NCBI GenBank assembly: GCA_944376225.1
Contig: CALWBZ010000082.1
Location: 1-61,678, forward strand
Direction: 5' to 3'
From: an uncultured Clostridia bacterium
Lineage (GTDB): Bacteria > Bacillota > Clostridia > Lachnospirales > Bianqueaceae
DNA: 61,678 nt
Part shown: positions 17,025 through 26,716 of the stretch, one piece after another
Layout of the letters: every line of letters starts with the position of its first letter
Numbering within the stretch: the stretch's first letter is position 1
Notes under the pieces: generated by a model
Seen by the model: the letters and a program-made list of their open reading frames with translations, nothing else
Told to the model about the DNA's origin: nothing
The model's database searches: none
Position numbers and translations under genes: made by a program

Positions 17025-19637
17025 ATGGCCGGAATCGATTCAGAAAAAATCATACAGGACTTAAACCGGCGGTTCGCTGCGCCTCTTCCGGAGTTTTACA
17101 AGCGCAGGATCATCTTCTGGTATGATGAAGACCGGGAATTTGAAGACAAGATCAGCGATATTGCGCTAAACGACGCAAAAATCCTGATCCTGACCGGAAC
17201 GAATACCTTTGCGGCGAAGAAGCTCCTTGCGGTGGACGATACAGCCAGCAACTATCTGGTCTATAGCCCGCTGACCTATGAAAAGCCGGAGGACAACTGG
17301 CTGCTGAATATAGAGATGTACAGCGAGGAGTTCCGTGCTGACCTGAATTCTATTTGGATGGACGAGATGGGGCTGCCGAATAACCCGACCGTGCGCCGCA
17401 TGGTGAAGGGCTATCGGAAATTCTTCAACAGCATGGAGCGTCGTAAGAGCGTTTCTGCGTTGGCGAAGAACATCAGCACGGCGTCACAGCTTCATCTGGC
17501 AGTGATGGCGTCTACCTGCGGCGAGCAGGAGTTAGAGCCTGCCGGTATCATCCGGGCGGTGCTGTGCAATTCCCTTGACCTGGAAACAAATAGCTTCTAT
17601 CAGGATTTCGTGAAGTACGGCGCACAGAATGCTTTCTGGGTCATGGTTTCACAAGCTACCGGCTACAATGAGGGTGACGATGTTGACCTTGGCAGGCTGG
17701 CAAGCCATATTCTGCTGACTGCGGCGACACGAACGCTGCGTCCAGAATATCTTGCCGGCCTGGACAGCTATCTTTCTACGCCCCACGCCAGTTTCTGCTA
17801 CGACCTGGTAGCCGACTGGCTTCAGTCCGGCAAGAAGAACGAGCTGTATCATGTCGCCCGGTTTGCGGAGCAGGAAGCAAGGTTGCCCTACCGCTTCATG
17901 AAACTGACCGTGGAGGATTTGTCTGGCACGGAGATTTTCCCGTGCATCAACGAGTGCATCCTGACGATCCTCATGAAAGAGATCAGCGATTATATCATCA
18001 ACGTGGATGCCATTACGAAAGTGGTCGAGAAACGTCGTGCGCTGGCGTGGTATGATGAGGTTTCCTGCTACTATGAAGGGCTTTTGCAGGTCGCCAATAT
18101 GCAAAGTTTCTTCCAGTCTCACGCCGCCGGTTTCCATCTGGCGAAAGCCCGTGAGGTCTGGAACGCCTATACCAGCGATTACTATAAGATGGACAGCTAT
18201 TACCGACAGTTCCATCTGTGCTTCCAGTGCAGTCTGAGCATCGGAAACGAAGTGCTGGACGATCTGTTCAAGCATGTGGTCGATAAGGTTGAAGGACTAT
18301 ATAGCAGCTGGTTCCTGACCGGCCTGAACAGCAACTGGTCGGACGTTTGCGCGGAGGAACTGGCGGAATATGGCCGGGTGCTGGAAGTAGACCAGCAGGA
18401 GGCGTTCTATCGCCGGAAGGTGGCAAATGCCGACACAAAGGTCTACGTCATTATCTCTGATGCTCTGCGTTATGAGGTGGCCGCTTCTCTTGCGGACCAG
18501 CTTCGGCAGGAGACACAGAGTAAGGTCAGCCTGAACAGCATGGAGGCCATTTTCCCAACCATCACGAAGTTCGGCATGGCTGCACTGCTCCCGCACAAAG
18601 AGCTGGAGGCGGTGCAGAAGCAAAACGATGGGCCGGTGATGGTGCTTGCCGATGGCTTCTCCACGGAAAGCAATAACCGGGATAAAGTCCTGAAAAATGC
18701 GCATGGTGCCAGCGTGGCTCTACAATATAAGAACATCATCGGTATGAAGCGCACAGAGCGGCAGGCGCTGGTCAAGGGCATGGATGTGGTCTACATCTAC
18801 CACGACAAGGTGGACGAGGCCAGCCATACGTCGGACAGCATGGTTTTCCCTGCCTGCGAGGATGCAATTACCGAGATTAAGAACATTGTCCGCATTATAT
18901 GCAATGAATTTGGCGGTACGAGGATTTACATCACTGCGGATCATGGCTTCCTGTATACATACAGTCCGCTGACTGAAGATGACAAGGTGGATAGGGCCGG
19001 TTTCGTCAACCGGGTGCTGGAATATGGCAGGCGCTTCGCCCTGATGCAGAAAAACTCCAATCCGGACTACCTCATTCCTGTCAAGTTCCTGGACGGGCGC
19101 AGTGATATGGACGCCTATGCCCCGCGGGAGAATGTCCGCATAAAGATGAATGGCAGCGGCTTGAATTTTGTTCACGGCGGTATCAGCCTGCAGGAAATGG
19201 TTGTGCCGGTGATTGAATATCAGTTCCTGCGCAATCAGAGCAAGCTCTATCAACGAAACCGGGAAAAATTCGATACCAAACCGGTGGAGGTGAGTCTGCT
19301 TTCTGCCGGGCGGAAGATCACGAATATGATTTTCTCCCTGAATTTCTACCAGAAAGAAGCGGTCGGGGCAAACCGCTCGGCCTGCAATTATCAGGTTTAC
19401 TTCACGGATTCCGAAGGTAAGCAGATCAGTGACATTGCCCGGATTATCGCAGACAAGACCAGCGACAACGGACAAGATCGCACGTTCAGGTGCAGCTTTA
19501 ACCTAAAGAGCCAGAAATACAGCAATCAGGATTCCTACTACCTGGTGATCGCAGACGAGTCCGGGCTTCAGGTTCCGGTGCGTGAGGAATTCCAGATCGA
19601 CATTGCATTTGCTCTGGATGAGTTTAATTTCTTCTAA
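17025..19637 (+). CDS. pglZ: BREX protein PglZ (alkaline-phosphatase superfamily)
   Basis: 870 residues, full length. The phosphatase-fold core has VYVIISDALRYEVA (metal ligand D479), FPTITKFGMAALLPH, VYIYHDKVDEASH and ITADHGF (D639, H640). PglZ is essential in all BREX types; the family is thought to be a metal-dependent phosphodiesterase or nuclease-like enzyme that interacts with BrxB and PglX. The start at ATG 17025 follows GAGAGGA. An upstream in-frame TTG at 16959 lies in the hairpin and is unlikely. It ends 12 bases before brxL. Confidence 0.93.
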   Translation: MAGIDSEKIIQDLNRRFAAPLPEFYKRRIIFWYDEDREFEDKISDIALNDAKILILTGTNTFAAKKLLAVDDTASNYLVYSPLTYEKPEDNWLLNIEMYSEEFRADLNSIWMDEMGLPNNPTVRRMVKGYRKFFNSMERRKSVSALAKNISTASQLHLAVMASTCGEQELEPAGIIRAVLCNSLDLETNSFYQDFVKYGAQNAFWVMVSQATGYNEGDDVDLGRLASHILLTAATRTLRPEYLAGLDSYLSTPHASFCYDLVADWLQSGKKNELYHVARFAEQEARLPYRFMKLTVEDLSGTEIFPCINECILTILMKEISDYIINVDAITKVVEKRRALAWYDEVSCYYEGLLQVANMQSFFQSHAAGFHLAKAREVWNAYTSDYYKMDSYYRQFHLCFQCSLSIGNEVLDDLFKHVVDKVEGLYSSWFLTGLNSNWSDVCAEELAEYGRVLEVDQQEAFYRRKVANADTKVYVIISDALRYEVAASLADQLRQETQSKVSLNSMEAIFPTITKFGMAALLPHKELEAVQKQNDGPVMVLADGFSTESNNRDKVLKNAHGASVALQYKNIIGMKRTERQALVKGMDVVYIYHDKVDEASHTSDSMVFPACEDAITEIKNIVRIICNEFGGTRIYITADHGFLYTYSPLTEDDKVDRAGFVNRVLEYGRRFALMQKNSNPDYLIPVKFLDGRSDMDAYAPRENVRIKMNGSGLNFVHGGISLQEMVVPVIEYQFLRNQSKLYQRNREKFDTKPVEVSLLSAGRKITNMIFSLNFYQKEAVGANRSACNYQVYFTDSEGKQISDIARIIADKTSDNGQDRTFRCSFNLKSQKYSNQDSYYLVIADESGLQVPVREEFQIDIAFALDEFNFF

Positions 19638-19649
19638 GGAGGTGCCCGT

Positions 19650-21713
19650 ATGGAGGAGCATGGGGCGGCCGTAACAAGCCGTGAAATCATTAAGGATAAG
19701 CTCCGCCAGTGTTTTGACGGAAAAATTGTCCGCAAAGACCTGACAAAGAAAATCAAAGAAGGGGCCAATGTCCCTGTTTATGTTCTGGAGTTCCTGCTGG
19801 GGCAATATTGCAGTTCGGATGACGAGGAAATCATCGAGCGAGGCGTGCAGAATGTAAAGCGGATTCTGGCGGATAACTTTGTGCGCCCCGATGAGGCACA
19901 GAAAATCCTCTCCGTCCTGCGCAAGAACGGCAGCCATACGGTTATCGACATGATCACGGTGCATCTGGACATCAAAAAGAACCGGTTCTTTGCGGAGTTC
20001 TCGAACCTTGGTTTGCGGGATGTGCCCATTGAAGATGAATATCCGGAGAAATATGACCGCCTGCTCTGCGGCGGCATCTGGTGCATTGTGCAGCTGAGTT
20101 ATGAATATAACGAGGAAGACAAGAAGAACGGCTACCCGATTCAGATTCGGAAGCTGACGCCGATTCAGATGCCCCACGTTGATATTGACGAGCTGAAAAA
20201 TGGCCGGAAGGCATTTACCAAAGAAGAATGGATGGACGTAATGCTCCGTTCCATCGGCATGGAGTCGGATGAATTGACTTACCGTGAAAAATGGCTGCTT
20301 ATCACCCGCATGATTCCGCTTGTAGAGAACAATTTTAACCTCTGTGAGCTGGGACCGCGCAGCACCGGCAAGAGTCACCTTTACAAAGAGATTTCCCCAA
20401 ACAGCATCCTTGTGTCTGGCGGACAGACGACGGTTGCAAACCTGTTTTATAACATGGGACGTAAGACGGTTGGTCTTGTTGGTCTGTGGGACTGTGTTGC
20501 CTTCGACGAAGTGGCCGGCATCCGCTTCAAGGATAAAGACGGCGTACAGATTATGAAGGACTACATGGCTTCCGGTTCCTTTGCCCGCGGCAAAGAGGAA
20601 AAGACGGCTTCTGCTTCGATGGTCTTCGTCGGCAACATCAATCAGAGTGTGGACGTGCTGCTGAAGACGTCCAGTCTGTTTGACCCGTTCCCGCCCGAAA
20701 TGGGCATCGACACAGCATTCCTTGACCGTATGCACTGCTATCTCCCCGGCTGGGAGGTGCCGAAGTTCCGCCCGGAACATTTTACAGATGACTACGGCTT
20801 TATCACGGACTATCTAGCGGAATTTATCCGGGAACTGCGCAAAGAACAGTATGGCGATGCAATCGACCACTATTTCCGTCTGGGCAAGAACTTGAATCAA
20901 CGCGACACGATTGCGGTGCGTCGCATGGTAGACGGCTACCTAAAACTTATCTATCCGGACGGTGAGTTTACAAAAGAAGAACTGGAAGAAGTGCTGCAGC
21001 TATCTCTGGAGATGCGCCGCCGTGTGAAGGAACAGCTCAAAAAGCTGGGCGGCATGGAGTTCTATGACGTGAACTTCTCCTACATCGATAACGAAACCTT
21101 TGAGGAACACTATGTTTCCGTTCCGGAACAGGGCGGCGGCAAGCTGATTCCGGAAGGTATGTGCAATCCGGGACAGGTTTACACTGTATCCCGCGGCAAG
21201 TCCGGTATGATCGGCGTGTTCCGTCTGGAAAGCCAGATGCTGCCCGGAAACGGCAAATTCGAGCGCACAGGCATTGGTTCTGACCGGGACTGCCGGGAGG
21301 CAACCAACACGGCCTTCAACTTCCTGAAGGCGAACGCGAACCGGATCAGCGGTTCCATCAGCACTACGATGAAGGATTACATCATCAATTATCAGGATTT
21401 GCAGGGCATCGGGATGACAGGCAAGCTGGCGCTGCCGTCATTGATTGCGTTATGTTCGATTGCACTTGCAAGACCGACGCAGAGTTCCCTCGTAGTTCTT
21501 GGCGAAATCAGCATCAGTGGTACGCTTATGAAGGTGGACAACCTTGCAGATACCCTCCAGGTATGTCTGGACAGCGGGGCGAAGAAAGTGCTGCTTCCGA
21601 TGACTTCTGCCGTAGATTTGGGAACCGTACCGGCGGAGTTGGTGAGCAGCTTCAATCTGATCTTTTACAGCAGTGCGGAGGATGCAGTGTTTAAGGCATT
21701 GGGAGTAGAGTAA
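19650..21713 (+). CDS. brxL: BREX Lon-like ATPase BrxL
   Basis: A 687-residue AAA+ protein with a C-terminal Lon-like fold; this gene marks the locus as type 1 BREX. Walker A is GPRSTGKS (235-242) and Walker B is VAFDEVAG (about 284-291). The C-terminal part (LVVLGEISISGTLMKVDNL) keeps the Lon S16 shape. I do not see a clear catalytic Ser-Lys pair, in keeping with BrxL acting as a DNA-binding ring ATPase, not a protease. AAGGAGGTG precedes the ATG. It is needed for phage exclusion but often not for methylation. Confidence 0.93.
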   Translation: MEEHGAAVTSREIIKDKLRQCFDGKIVRKDLTKKIKEGANVPVYVLEFLLGQYCSSDDEEIIERGVQNVKRILADNFVRPDEAQKILSVLRKNGSHTVIDMITVHLDIKKNRFFAEFSNLGLRDVPIEDEYPEKYDRLLCGGIWCIVQLSYEYNEEDKKNGYPIQIRKLTPIQMPHVDIDELKNGRKAFTKEEWMDVMLRSIGMESDELTYREKWLLITRMIPLVENNFNLCELGPRSTGKSHLYKEISPNSILVSGGQTTVANLFYNMGRKTVGLVGLWDCVAFDEVAGIRFKDKDGVQIMKDYMASGSFARGKEEKTASASMVFVGNINQSVDVLLKTSSLFDPFPPEMGIDTAFLDRMHCYLPGWEVPKFRPEHFTDDYGFITDYLAEFIRELRKEQYGDAIDHYFRLGKNLNQRDTIAVRRMVDGYLKLIYPDGEFTKEELEEVLQLSLEMRRRVKEQLKKLGGMEFYDVNFSYIDNETFEEHYVSVPEQGGGKLIPEGMCNPGQVYTVSRGKSGMIGVFRLESQMLPGNGKFERTGIGSDRDCREATNTAFNFLKANANRISGSISTTMKDYIINYQDLQGIGMTGKLALPSLIALCSIALARPTQSSLVVLGEISISGTLMKVDNLADTLQVCLDSGAKKVLLPMTSAVDLGTVPAELVSSFNLIFYSSAEDAVFKALGVE

Positions 21714-21737
21714 ATATTTCTGGGAGGTGCAGCGGCA

Positions 21738-22466
21738 ATGGCAAAGCGTAAGAAAAGTCGAAAAAGTTCAAAATGTCCGGAGCCGTTCAACTCCCTGACT
21801 GATCTGGCTGGTGGAATAGCTATGAATGCTATCGCCAACAGCATGGAGAAAAAGCACAACTATCACCAGCGCGGTGTTCCGAATCCCTACCGGGCGTCAG
21901 CCATTGGGATTGCTATAGGACGTATGAAAACTACTGAGGATATTATCCGGCTGGGCGGCGTCATGGGCGCAATGGGCGCCTTTGATGATGACATGGCATC
22001 GCCTGAACCATGGGAATTTGATGATATTGGTTCGGACTGCGTGAAGTCTGACAGTAACCGCTACGCATGGCGGCTTAATTGCGAAGACGGCAGCGAATAT
22101 GGAATAAGCCCGGAAGATTACGAGACTCGTGAGGAATACAATGCGGCTCTGCATGAAGCAAAGGTAGGGTGCACAGAGGCAGAAGAATCGGATAAATCCA
22201 CTGGTTTTGATTCTGTTGATACTTCTGTTGCTTCAAATGCAGAGATTGAGGATATGCAAGAGTACATATATTGCAGGGTATCAAGGTTTGACAATGGAAG
22301 CAATGAGTATTATCTGTCTGCTGATGCTGAGCTGCGAATCGGCAGCGTCGTGTCAGTTCCGACGCAAAGCGGAACTGCGCAGGCAGTAGTCCTTTCAGTG
22401 GAGAGACATACTCGCATGACTGCTCCGCAGCCGCCGGAGGAAACAGAACTTCTTATTGCTGATTAG
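21738..22466 (+). CDS. Unrecognised 242-residue protein in the BREX operon
   Basis: I cannot name a family. The N-terminus is very basic (AKRKKSRKSSK). Next comes an alanine/glycine-rich region (IIRLGGVMGAMGAFDDD), then an acidic block (CEDGSEYGISPEDYETREEY) and a serine-rich linker. Residues 185-240 look like a small beta-barrel (YIYCRVSRFDNG, LRIGSVVSVPTQSGTAQAVV) loosely like the PriA N-terminal fold. It begins 24 bases after brxL with GGGAGG, so it is cotranscribed. It could be an accessory adaptor, or a passenger gene common in these genomes. Confidence 0.6.
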   Translation: MAKRKKSRKSSKCPEPFNSLTDLAGGIAMNAIANSMEKKHNYHQRGVPNPYRASAIGIAIGRMKTTEDIIRLGGVMGAMGAFDDDMASPEPWEFDDIGSDCVKSDSNRYAWRLNCEDGSEYGISPEDYETREEYNAALHEAKVGCTEAEESDKSTGFDSVDTSVASNAEIEDMQEYIYCRVSRFDNGSNEYYLSADAELRIGSVVSVPTQSGTAQAVVLSVERHTRMTAPQPPEETELLIAD

Positions 22467-22499
22467 TACAGATGACCTTTTTAGAAAGAGAGGTGCCCT

Positions 22500-23822
22500 A
22501 TGCCAAATAATCCATTATCAGCTGATCGCTTAACCAGCATATTCAGAACAAGCTCAAAAGACCCACTGCGTATTATTAACCGGGAAGGTTCAACAATAGA
22601 ATTCAAAGAATCATATAATCATGCTGGCATGGCGCAGTATTTCAAAACTATTGCTGCTTTTGCCAATAACTCAGGCGGATATATCATCTTTGGTGTGGGT
22701 GATAAGCCTCGACGCCTGCTTGGGCTTAAGGACAAATTTCTGATGCAGTTCGAAAACCTGAAAGTGGAGGAATTTACTAAGAACCTCATGGATTATTTTT
22801 CACCAGAAATCAGATGGGATCATTGCACTTTTGAATTCAAGGGAATGAGCTTTGGCGTCATCTATACATTTCCGCTGTATAAGAAGCCATGTATATGCAA
22901 AAAGGCGTATGATGCGCAGAACCCGAAGTATACACTTAAGGAAGGTGATATTTTTTATCGCTACGGTGGCCGATCAGAACGCATTCATTATGCTGAGCTT
23001 TCAAATATTATTGATGCAGCTAGGAAAGCCGAGGAACGCCAATGGCTTGATTTTGCAAAACGTGCTGCAAAAATTGGCGTAGAGAATGCTTGCCTCCTTG
23101 ATCTTGAATCTGGCGTAGTATCAGGAACAGGAGCATCGTTGGTTGTTGACGAGGAATTGCTGTCAAAGCTCACCTTTATCAAAGAGGGAGAATTTGTTGA
23201 AACCAAAGGGAGTCCTGCGCTTCGATTGATAGGGGACATTAAAGGTATAAACGGAGGTAAAATTGTCGTCAAGGAAACTACAAAACGAGTAGTCAAGGCT
23301 ATTGAACCCGGAGATATTGTGAAAGCTTTCCTTGAAGGTACAAAAGTTGAAGAACCCTTAGAATATTTGCGGTCTTTATGTTCTGCTACTAGCGCTAACT
23401 ATCCTGTATACTTTCTGCTGAAACAGGCTAATGAAAATCTGGATAGCGCCATTAAGGTTGTGAATGATACTACAATACGGGGAACTGTAAAGCAACGCCT
23501 TTTAGATAGACTCAGGGGGAAAACCATTCCTCAGGCATCTGTTTCAGCGTCTAAGACTGCTGCCTCTATTAGTAAGGCAGCATATCGTCAGGCGTGGGAA
23601 CAAGAAAACGTAAGTCTAGAAGAGGATGAATTAAACTATTGCCTTGCTGCGTTAATGTCATTTGACGAGGAAGTCATAAAAAGCCATGAAGGCTACATAC
23701 GAAAAGAACTTCTGAAGATGTTTGATCTTTTTTACGAGAAAGCAAAATCTACCGTTGCTTCAGATATGAGAAAGGCGATATGCCGAGTTGATGAAGTCCT
23801 TTACTTAAAGGAGATTTCGTAG
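22500..23822 (+). CDS. Second AlbA_2 (Schlafen-like) domain protein
   Basis: 440 residues. The AlbA_2 domain covers about 25-175: STIEFKESYN, IAAFANNSGGYIIFGVGDKP, and KEGDIFYRYGGRSERI. The rest is a helical region unlike the ATPase of the first AlbA_2 protein at 15.2 kb; residues 215-290 suggest a small beta domain, and the C-terminus has paired helices. It probably binds RNA or DNA. It follows in the BREX operon (33-base gap, AGAGAGGTG site) and ends two bases before the next ATG. I cannot say whether it contributes to defence. Confidence 0.75.
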   Translation: MPNNPLSADRLTSIFRTSSKDPLRIINREGSTIEFKESYNHAGMAQYFKTIAAFANNSGGYIIFGVGDKPRRLLGLKDKFLMQFENLKVEEFTKNLMDYFSPEIRWDHCTFEFKGMSFGVIYTFPLYKKPCICKKAYDAQNPKYTLKEGDIFYRYGGRSERIHYAELSNIIDAARKAEERQWLDFAKRAAKIGVENACLLDLESGVVSGTGASLVVDEELLSKLTFIKEGEFVETKGSPALRLIGDIKGINGGKIVVKETTKRVVKAIEPGDIVKAFLEGTKVEEPLEYLRSLCSATSANYPVYFLLKQANENLDSAIKVVNDTTIRGTVKQRLLDRLRGKTIPQASVSASKTAASISKAAYRQAWEQENVSLEEDELNYCLAALMSFDEEVIKSHEGYIRKELLKMFDLFYEKAKSTVASDMRKAICRVDEVLYLKEIS

Positions 23823-23824
23823 CG

Positions 23825-24160
23825 ATGGTAGGAAAATATAAGATCATCACACTTTGCGGAAGTACCCGCTTCAAGGATCAATTTATGGAGACGCAAAAAC
23901 GTCTGACGCTGGAGGGCAATATTGTGATCAGCGTCGGCCTGTTTGGTCATTCAGGTGATGCGGAAGTCTGGGAGAACATGGACGAAGGCACTCTGACGAA
24001 AACCAAAGAGATGCTGGATGACATGCACAAACGCAAAATTGACATGGCGGACGAGATTTTTGTCATCAACGTCGGTGGTTATATCGGTTCCAGCACCCGG
24101 TCAGAAATTGCGTATGCAGCAGAGAAATGCAAAGTCATCCGTTATCTTGAAAAGAACTGA
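23825..24160 (+). CDS. Nucleoside 2-deoxyribosyltransferase-like protein
   Basis: 111 residues, a single Rossmann-like domain: KIITLCGSTRFKD (nucleotide loop), DDMHKRKIDMADEIFVINVG, GGYIGSSTRSEIAYAAEKCK. The pattern places it in the nucleoside deoxyribosyltransferase/DUF4406-like clan, related to SLOG nucleotide-sensing domains. The enzyme might cleave or bind a nucleotide or nucleoside. It is coupled to the AlbA_2 gene (two-base gap). Because a TIR protein is encoded in the same operon, a nucleotide-signal role is conceivable, but that is only a guess. Confidence 0.7.
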   Translation: MVGKYKIITLCGSTRFKDQFMETQKRLTLEGNIVISVGLFGHSGDAEVWENMDEGTLTKTKEMLDDMHKRKIDMADEIFVINVGGYIGSSTRSEIAYAAEKCKVIRYLEKN

Positions 24161-24205
24161 TTCGGAACGGATGCCTGAAATCAAAAGATATACAGGAGGT
24201 CGCAC

Positions 24206-26005
24206 ATGGCACAATTTGACGTTTACAGCACATCTGTGCAAAATATTATCAGCTAGATAAAATCCGGGGAGGTAGCAATCCCTGAGATTCAGTGTCCTTT
24301 CGTATGGGACGCTTCCAAGGTGCGCGACCTATTGGATTCGCTCTATAAGGGTTTCCCTGTCGGCTATATTATTGTATGGAAAAATCCGGATGTAAAGCTG
24401 AAAGACGGTTCTATTTCGTTCGGCAAAAAGATTTTGATTGACGGTCAGCAGTGTGTGACAGCATTACAGGCGGCTATTGCCGGAATGATGGTCACGGATG
24501 CCACCTACAAGAAAAAGCATATCCGGATTGCATTCAATCCGCAGACAGAATCGTTCGAGGTGCTGAACCCGGCGATTGAGAAGGACAGCAAATGGATACC
24601 GGATATTTCGCAGGTGTTTGATCCGTCCTTTGAAGAGTTCCACTTTATCATCAAATACTGTCAGAATAACGGCCTTTCTGGTCAGGAAGGAAGCATATCC
24701 AAGGTAATTTCCAAGCTGAAAAAGGTTCTCGACATCAATCTGGGCGTAACTGACCTAAACCAGAGCCTGACAATAGACGAAGTAACGGATATTTTTATCC
24801 GCATCAACTCGCAGGGAGTTGTTCTGTCGCAAGCTGACTTCGCCATGTCGAAGATTTCCGCAGATGACAAATACGGCGGCAACGGCATCCGGAAAATGAT
24901 TGATTACTTCTGCCATTTCATGCAGCGCCCTGCAGATTATGAGATGATAGCATCCAATGATACAGATTTTTCGAAGAGCGATGCAATGCAGAAAATAAAG
25001 TGGGTTGTGAACGAGACCGAGGACATCTATGTCCCTGCATACACGGATGTGCTGAGGGTGTCGTTTACTCACAAATTCAAGCGCGGCAAGATTTCCGACC
25101 TGGTAAGTCTTCTGTCCGGTCGTGACTTTGAAACCAGAGAGAACGTTGAAAGTATTGCCGAAGATTCCTTCGATCAGCTCCGGCAGGGCGTTGAGGCGTT
25201 TGTGAATGAGACGAACTTCAAGCGGTATATCATGATTGTCAAATCGACAGGCATCATAGATTCCTCTTTGGTTCGATCACAGAACGTTCTGAATTTTGGC
25301 TATATTCTGTATCTCACGCTGAAAGACCAGAAAGTGGACTCTGCGGTAATAGAGAAGCTGGTGCGGAAATGGATTGTGCTGACGATGTTGACCGGGCGCT
25401 ATTCCGGTTCTCCGGAATCGGCATTTGATTACGATATTAAGCATTTCTCCGAGCAGGACCCGGCGCAGTTCGTTAAGAACACAGAAAAGGGCGAACTGTC
25501 GGATGCGTTCTGGAATACCGTTCTCGTGCAGAGACTGGATACTTCTATGGCGAGCAGTCCGTATTTCAACGTATTCCTGATGGCGCAGGTCAAGGCGGGT
25601 TCCAGAGGGTTCCTGTCGGAACGGATCACGGTACAGTCCCTGATTGAGCAGCGGGGAGACATTCATCATATTTTTCCGAAGAAATATCTCCAGAAAAACG
25701 GCGTGAACAACCGTAAGGACTACAATCAGATTGCAAACTACGTTTATACGCAGTCTGAGATTAATATCAAGATTAAGGATGATGCTCCCTGCGAGTATAT
25801 GGCCTTGATGAAAGCCCAGATTGTTGGAGAAGGACTACATTATGGCGGCATTACAGACGAGTCTGATTTGAAGCGAAACCTGGCAGAAAACTGTGTTCCG
25901 GAAGAATTCATGGATATGGACATCTGGGGCTATGCGGAGTTTCTGGAGAAACGGCGCAGTCTGATGGCGCAGTTTATGCGGAATTATTACGAGAACCTGG
26001 ATTAA
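24206..26005 (+). pseudogene. DUF262-DUF1524 (GmrSD/BrxU-like) nuclease, interrupted by amber codon
   Basis: ATG 24206 with AGGAGG begins FDVYSTSVQNIIS, then TAG at 24254, then the frame continues to 26005. A GTG at 24320 could restart a 561-residue form lacking the first motif. DUF262 motifs remain, but two normally conserved arginines are cysteine: IPEIQCPFVW (usually QRPFVW) and IDGQQCVTAL (usually DGQQR). The C-terminal HNH domain is kept (DIHHIFPKKYL, then Asn-rich text). GmrSD/BrxU enzymes cut modified phage DNA and can accompany BREX. All three lesions fit C-to-T changes. I infer an inactivated type IV restriction gene. Confidence 0.8.
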
Positions 26006-26012
26006 TAGAAAG

Positions 26013-26065
26013 CCGCCGCATCACTTCTGCGTACTCGCACTGGTGATGCGGCGGTATTTTATTTA
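26013..26065. terminator. Terminator closing the BREX transcript
   Basis: CCGCCGCATCAC (26013-26024) pairs with GTGATGCGGCGG (26043-26054), followed by TATTTTATTTAT. The stem is perfect over 12 bases. It lies between convergent genes and may act both ways. Confidence 0.8.
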
Positions 26066-26223
26066 TCGTCATATCCAAATTCCCTGCGGAGTTGCCAGTA
26101 TTCCTTCTGTTCGCGTTCATCCGTTGGCCGGACATTTTCCTTACCGCAGTCCGGGCAACGGTCAACTTCTCCGGCCTGTTCAAACAGAAAGCGGCAGCTT
26201 TCGCATATATAACCCTGTTCAAT
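26059..26223 (-). CDS. Small zinc-ribbon protein with non-ATG start
   Basis: A 54-residue minus-strand frame carries two Cys pairs: YICESCRFLFEQ and VDRCPDCGKENV, i.e. CxxC-x13-CxxC, a zinc ribbon, then an acidic KEYWQLRREFGYDDK tail. No ATG is available: the frame opens with an ATT at 26223 just after a stop, preceded by AAGGAG. Either ATT is used, or the original ATG was lost. It overlaps the end of the upstream gene by five bases, as in an operon. The function is unknown. Confidence 0.6.
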   Translation of the reverse strand: MEQGYICESCRFLFEQAGEVDRCPDCGKENVRPTDEREQKEYWQLRREFGYDDK

Positions 26224-26716
26224 TCATACTCGCTCCTTGCGTAGATAGATTTTCTTTTGCTGCTTTCAGCCTCGCTCTCTGCTCTCTGGCGTAGATACGG
26301 GCATTTTCACGGCGCTCGGCACGGATTTCTTCTTCAATTTCTGCTCTGTACGCTGTGCGGCGGCGCTCATCGGCGGCCATATAGTTCTGATAGTAGTCAT
26401 CCACCATTTGCCCTTTCGGCCAGTCCGCGAAGCGTAAGCCTAAAAAGTCTAATCTCAGCAGCAGCTCTCGAAGGACTTTCATGCTGAAACCTTTCGTTTC
26501 GTAGAAGGTCATTCCGGGAGTGGCCGTCATTTGTCCAATCCGGTCATAGCCATTGCGTCTAAGCAGATTATAGAGTCGGACGGAACGATCCAGTTCTTCA
26601 ACCGGATCAGCTTCTGTGACATGGCAGCCGTCAGCAAGAAGAAAACAGCTGTTTTTGAAAATGTAATGAATCTGCCCCATTCCGCAAATACCTGCCTGCT
26701 TCCTCAATTCAATCAT
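26219..26716 (-). CDS. Unrecognised 165-residue protein
   Basis: No family recognised. The N-terminal half is compact (GMGQIHYIFKNSCFLLADG, NLLRRNGYDRIGQMTA, MTFYETKGFSM). The C-terminal 55 residues form a highly charged helix (YRAEIEEEIRAERRENARIY). Its ATG overlaps the last codons of the ImmA/IrrE gene by eight bases, so the two are translationally coupled. The charged helix suggests a protein or nucleic-acid partner. Confidence 0.65.
   Translation of the reverse strand: MIELRKQAGICGMGQIHYIFKNSCFLLADGCHVTEADPVEELDRSVRLYNLLRRNGYDRIGQMTATPGMTFYETKGFSMKVLRELLLRLDFLGLRFADWPKGQMVDDYYQNYMAADERRRTAYRAEIEEEIRAERRENARIYAREQRARLKAAKENLSTQGASMN

Noticed and set aside
19503-20780. 425-codon open frame antisense to brxL
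   Set aside because: Shadow; it crosses the pglZ-brxL boundary and has no motif.
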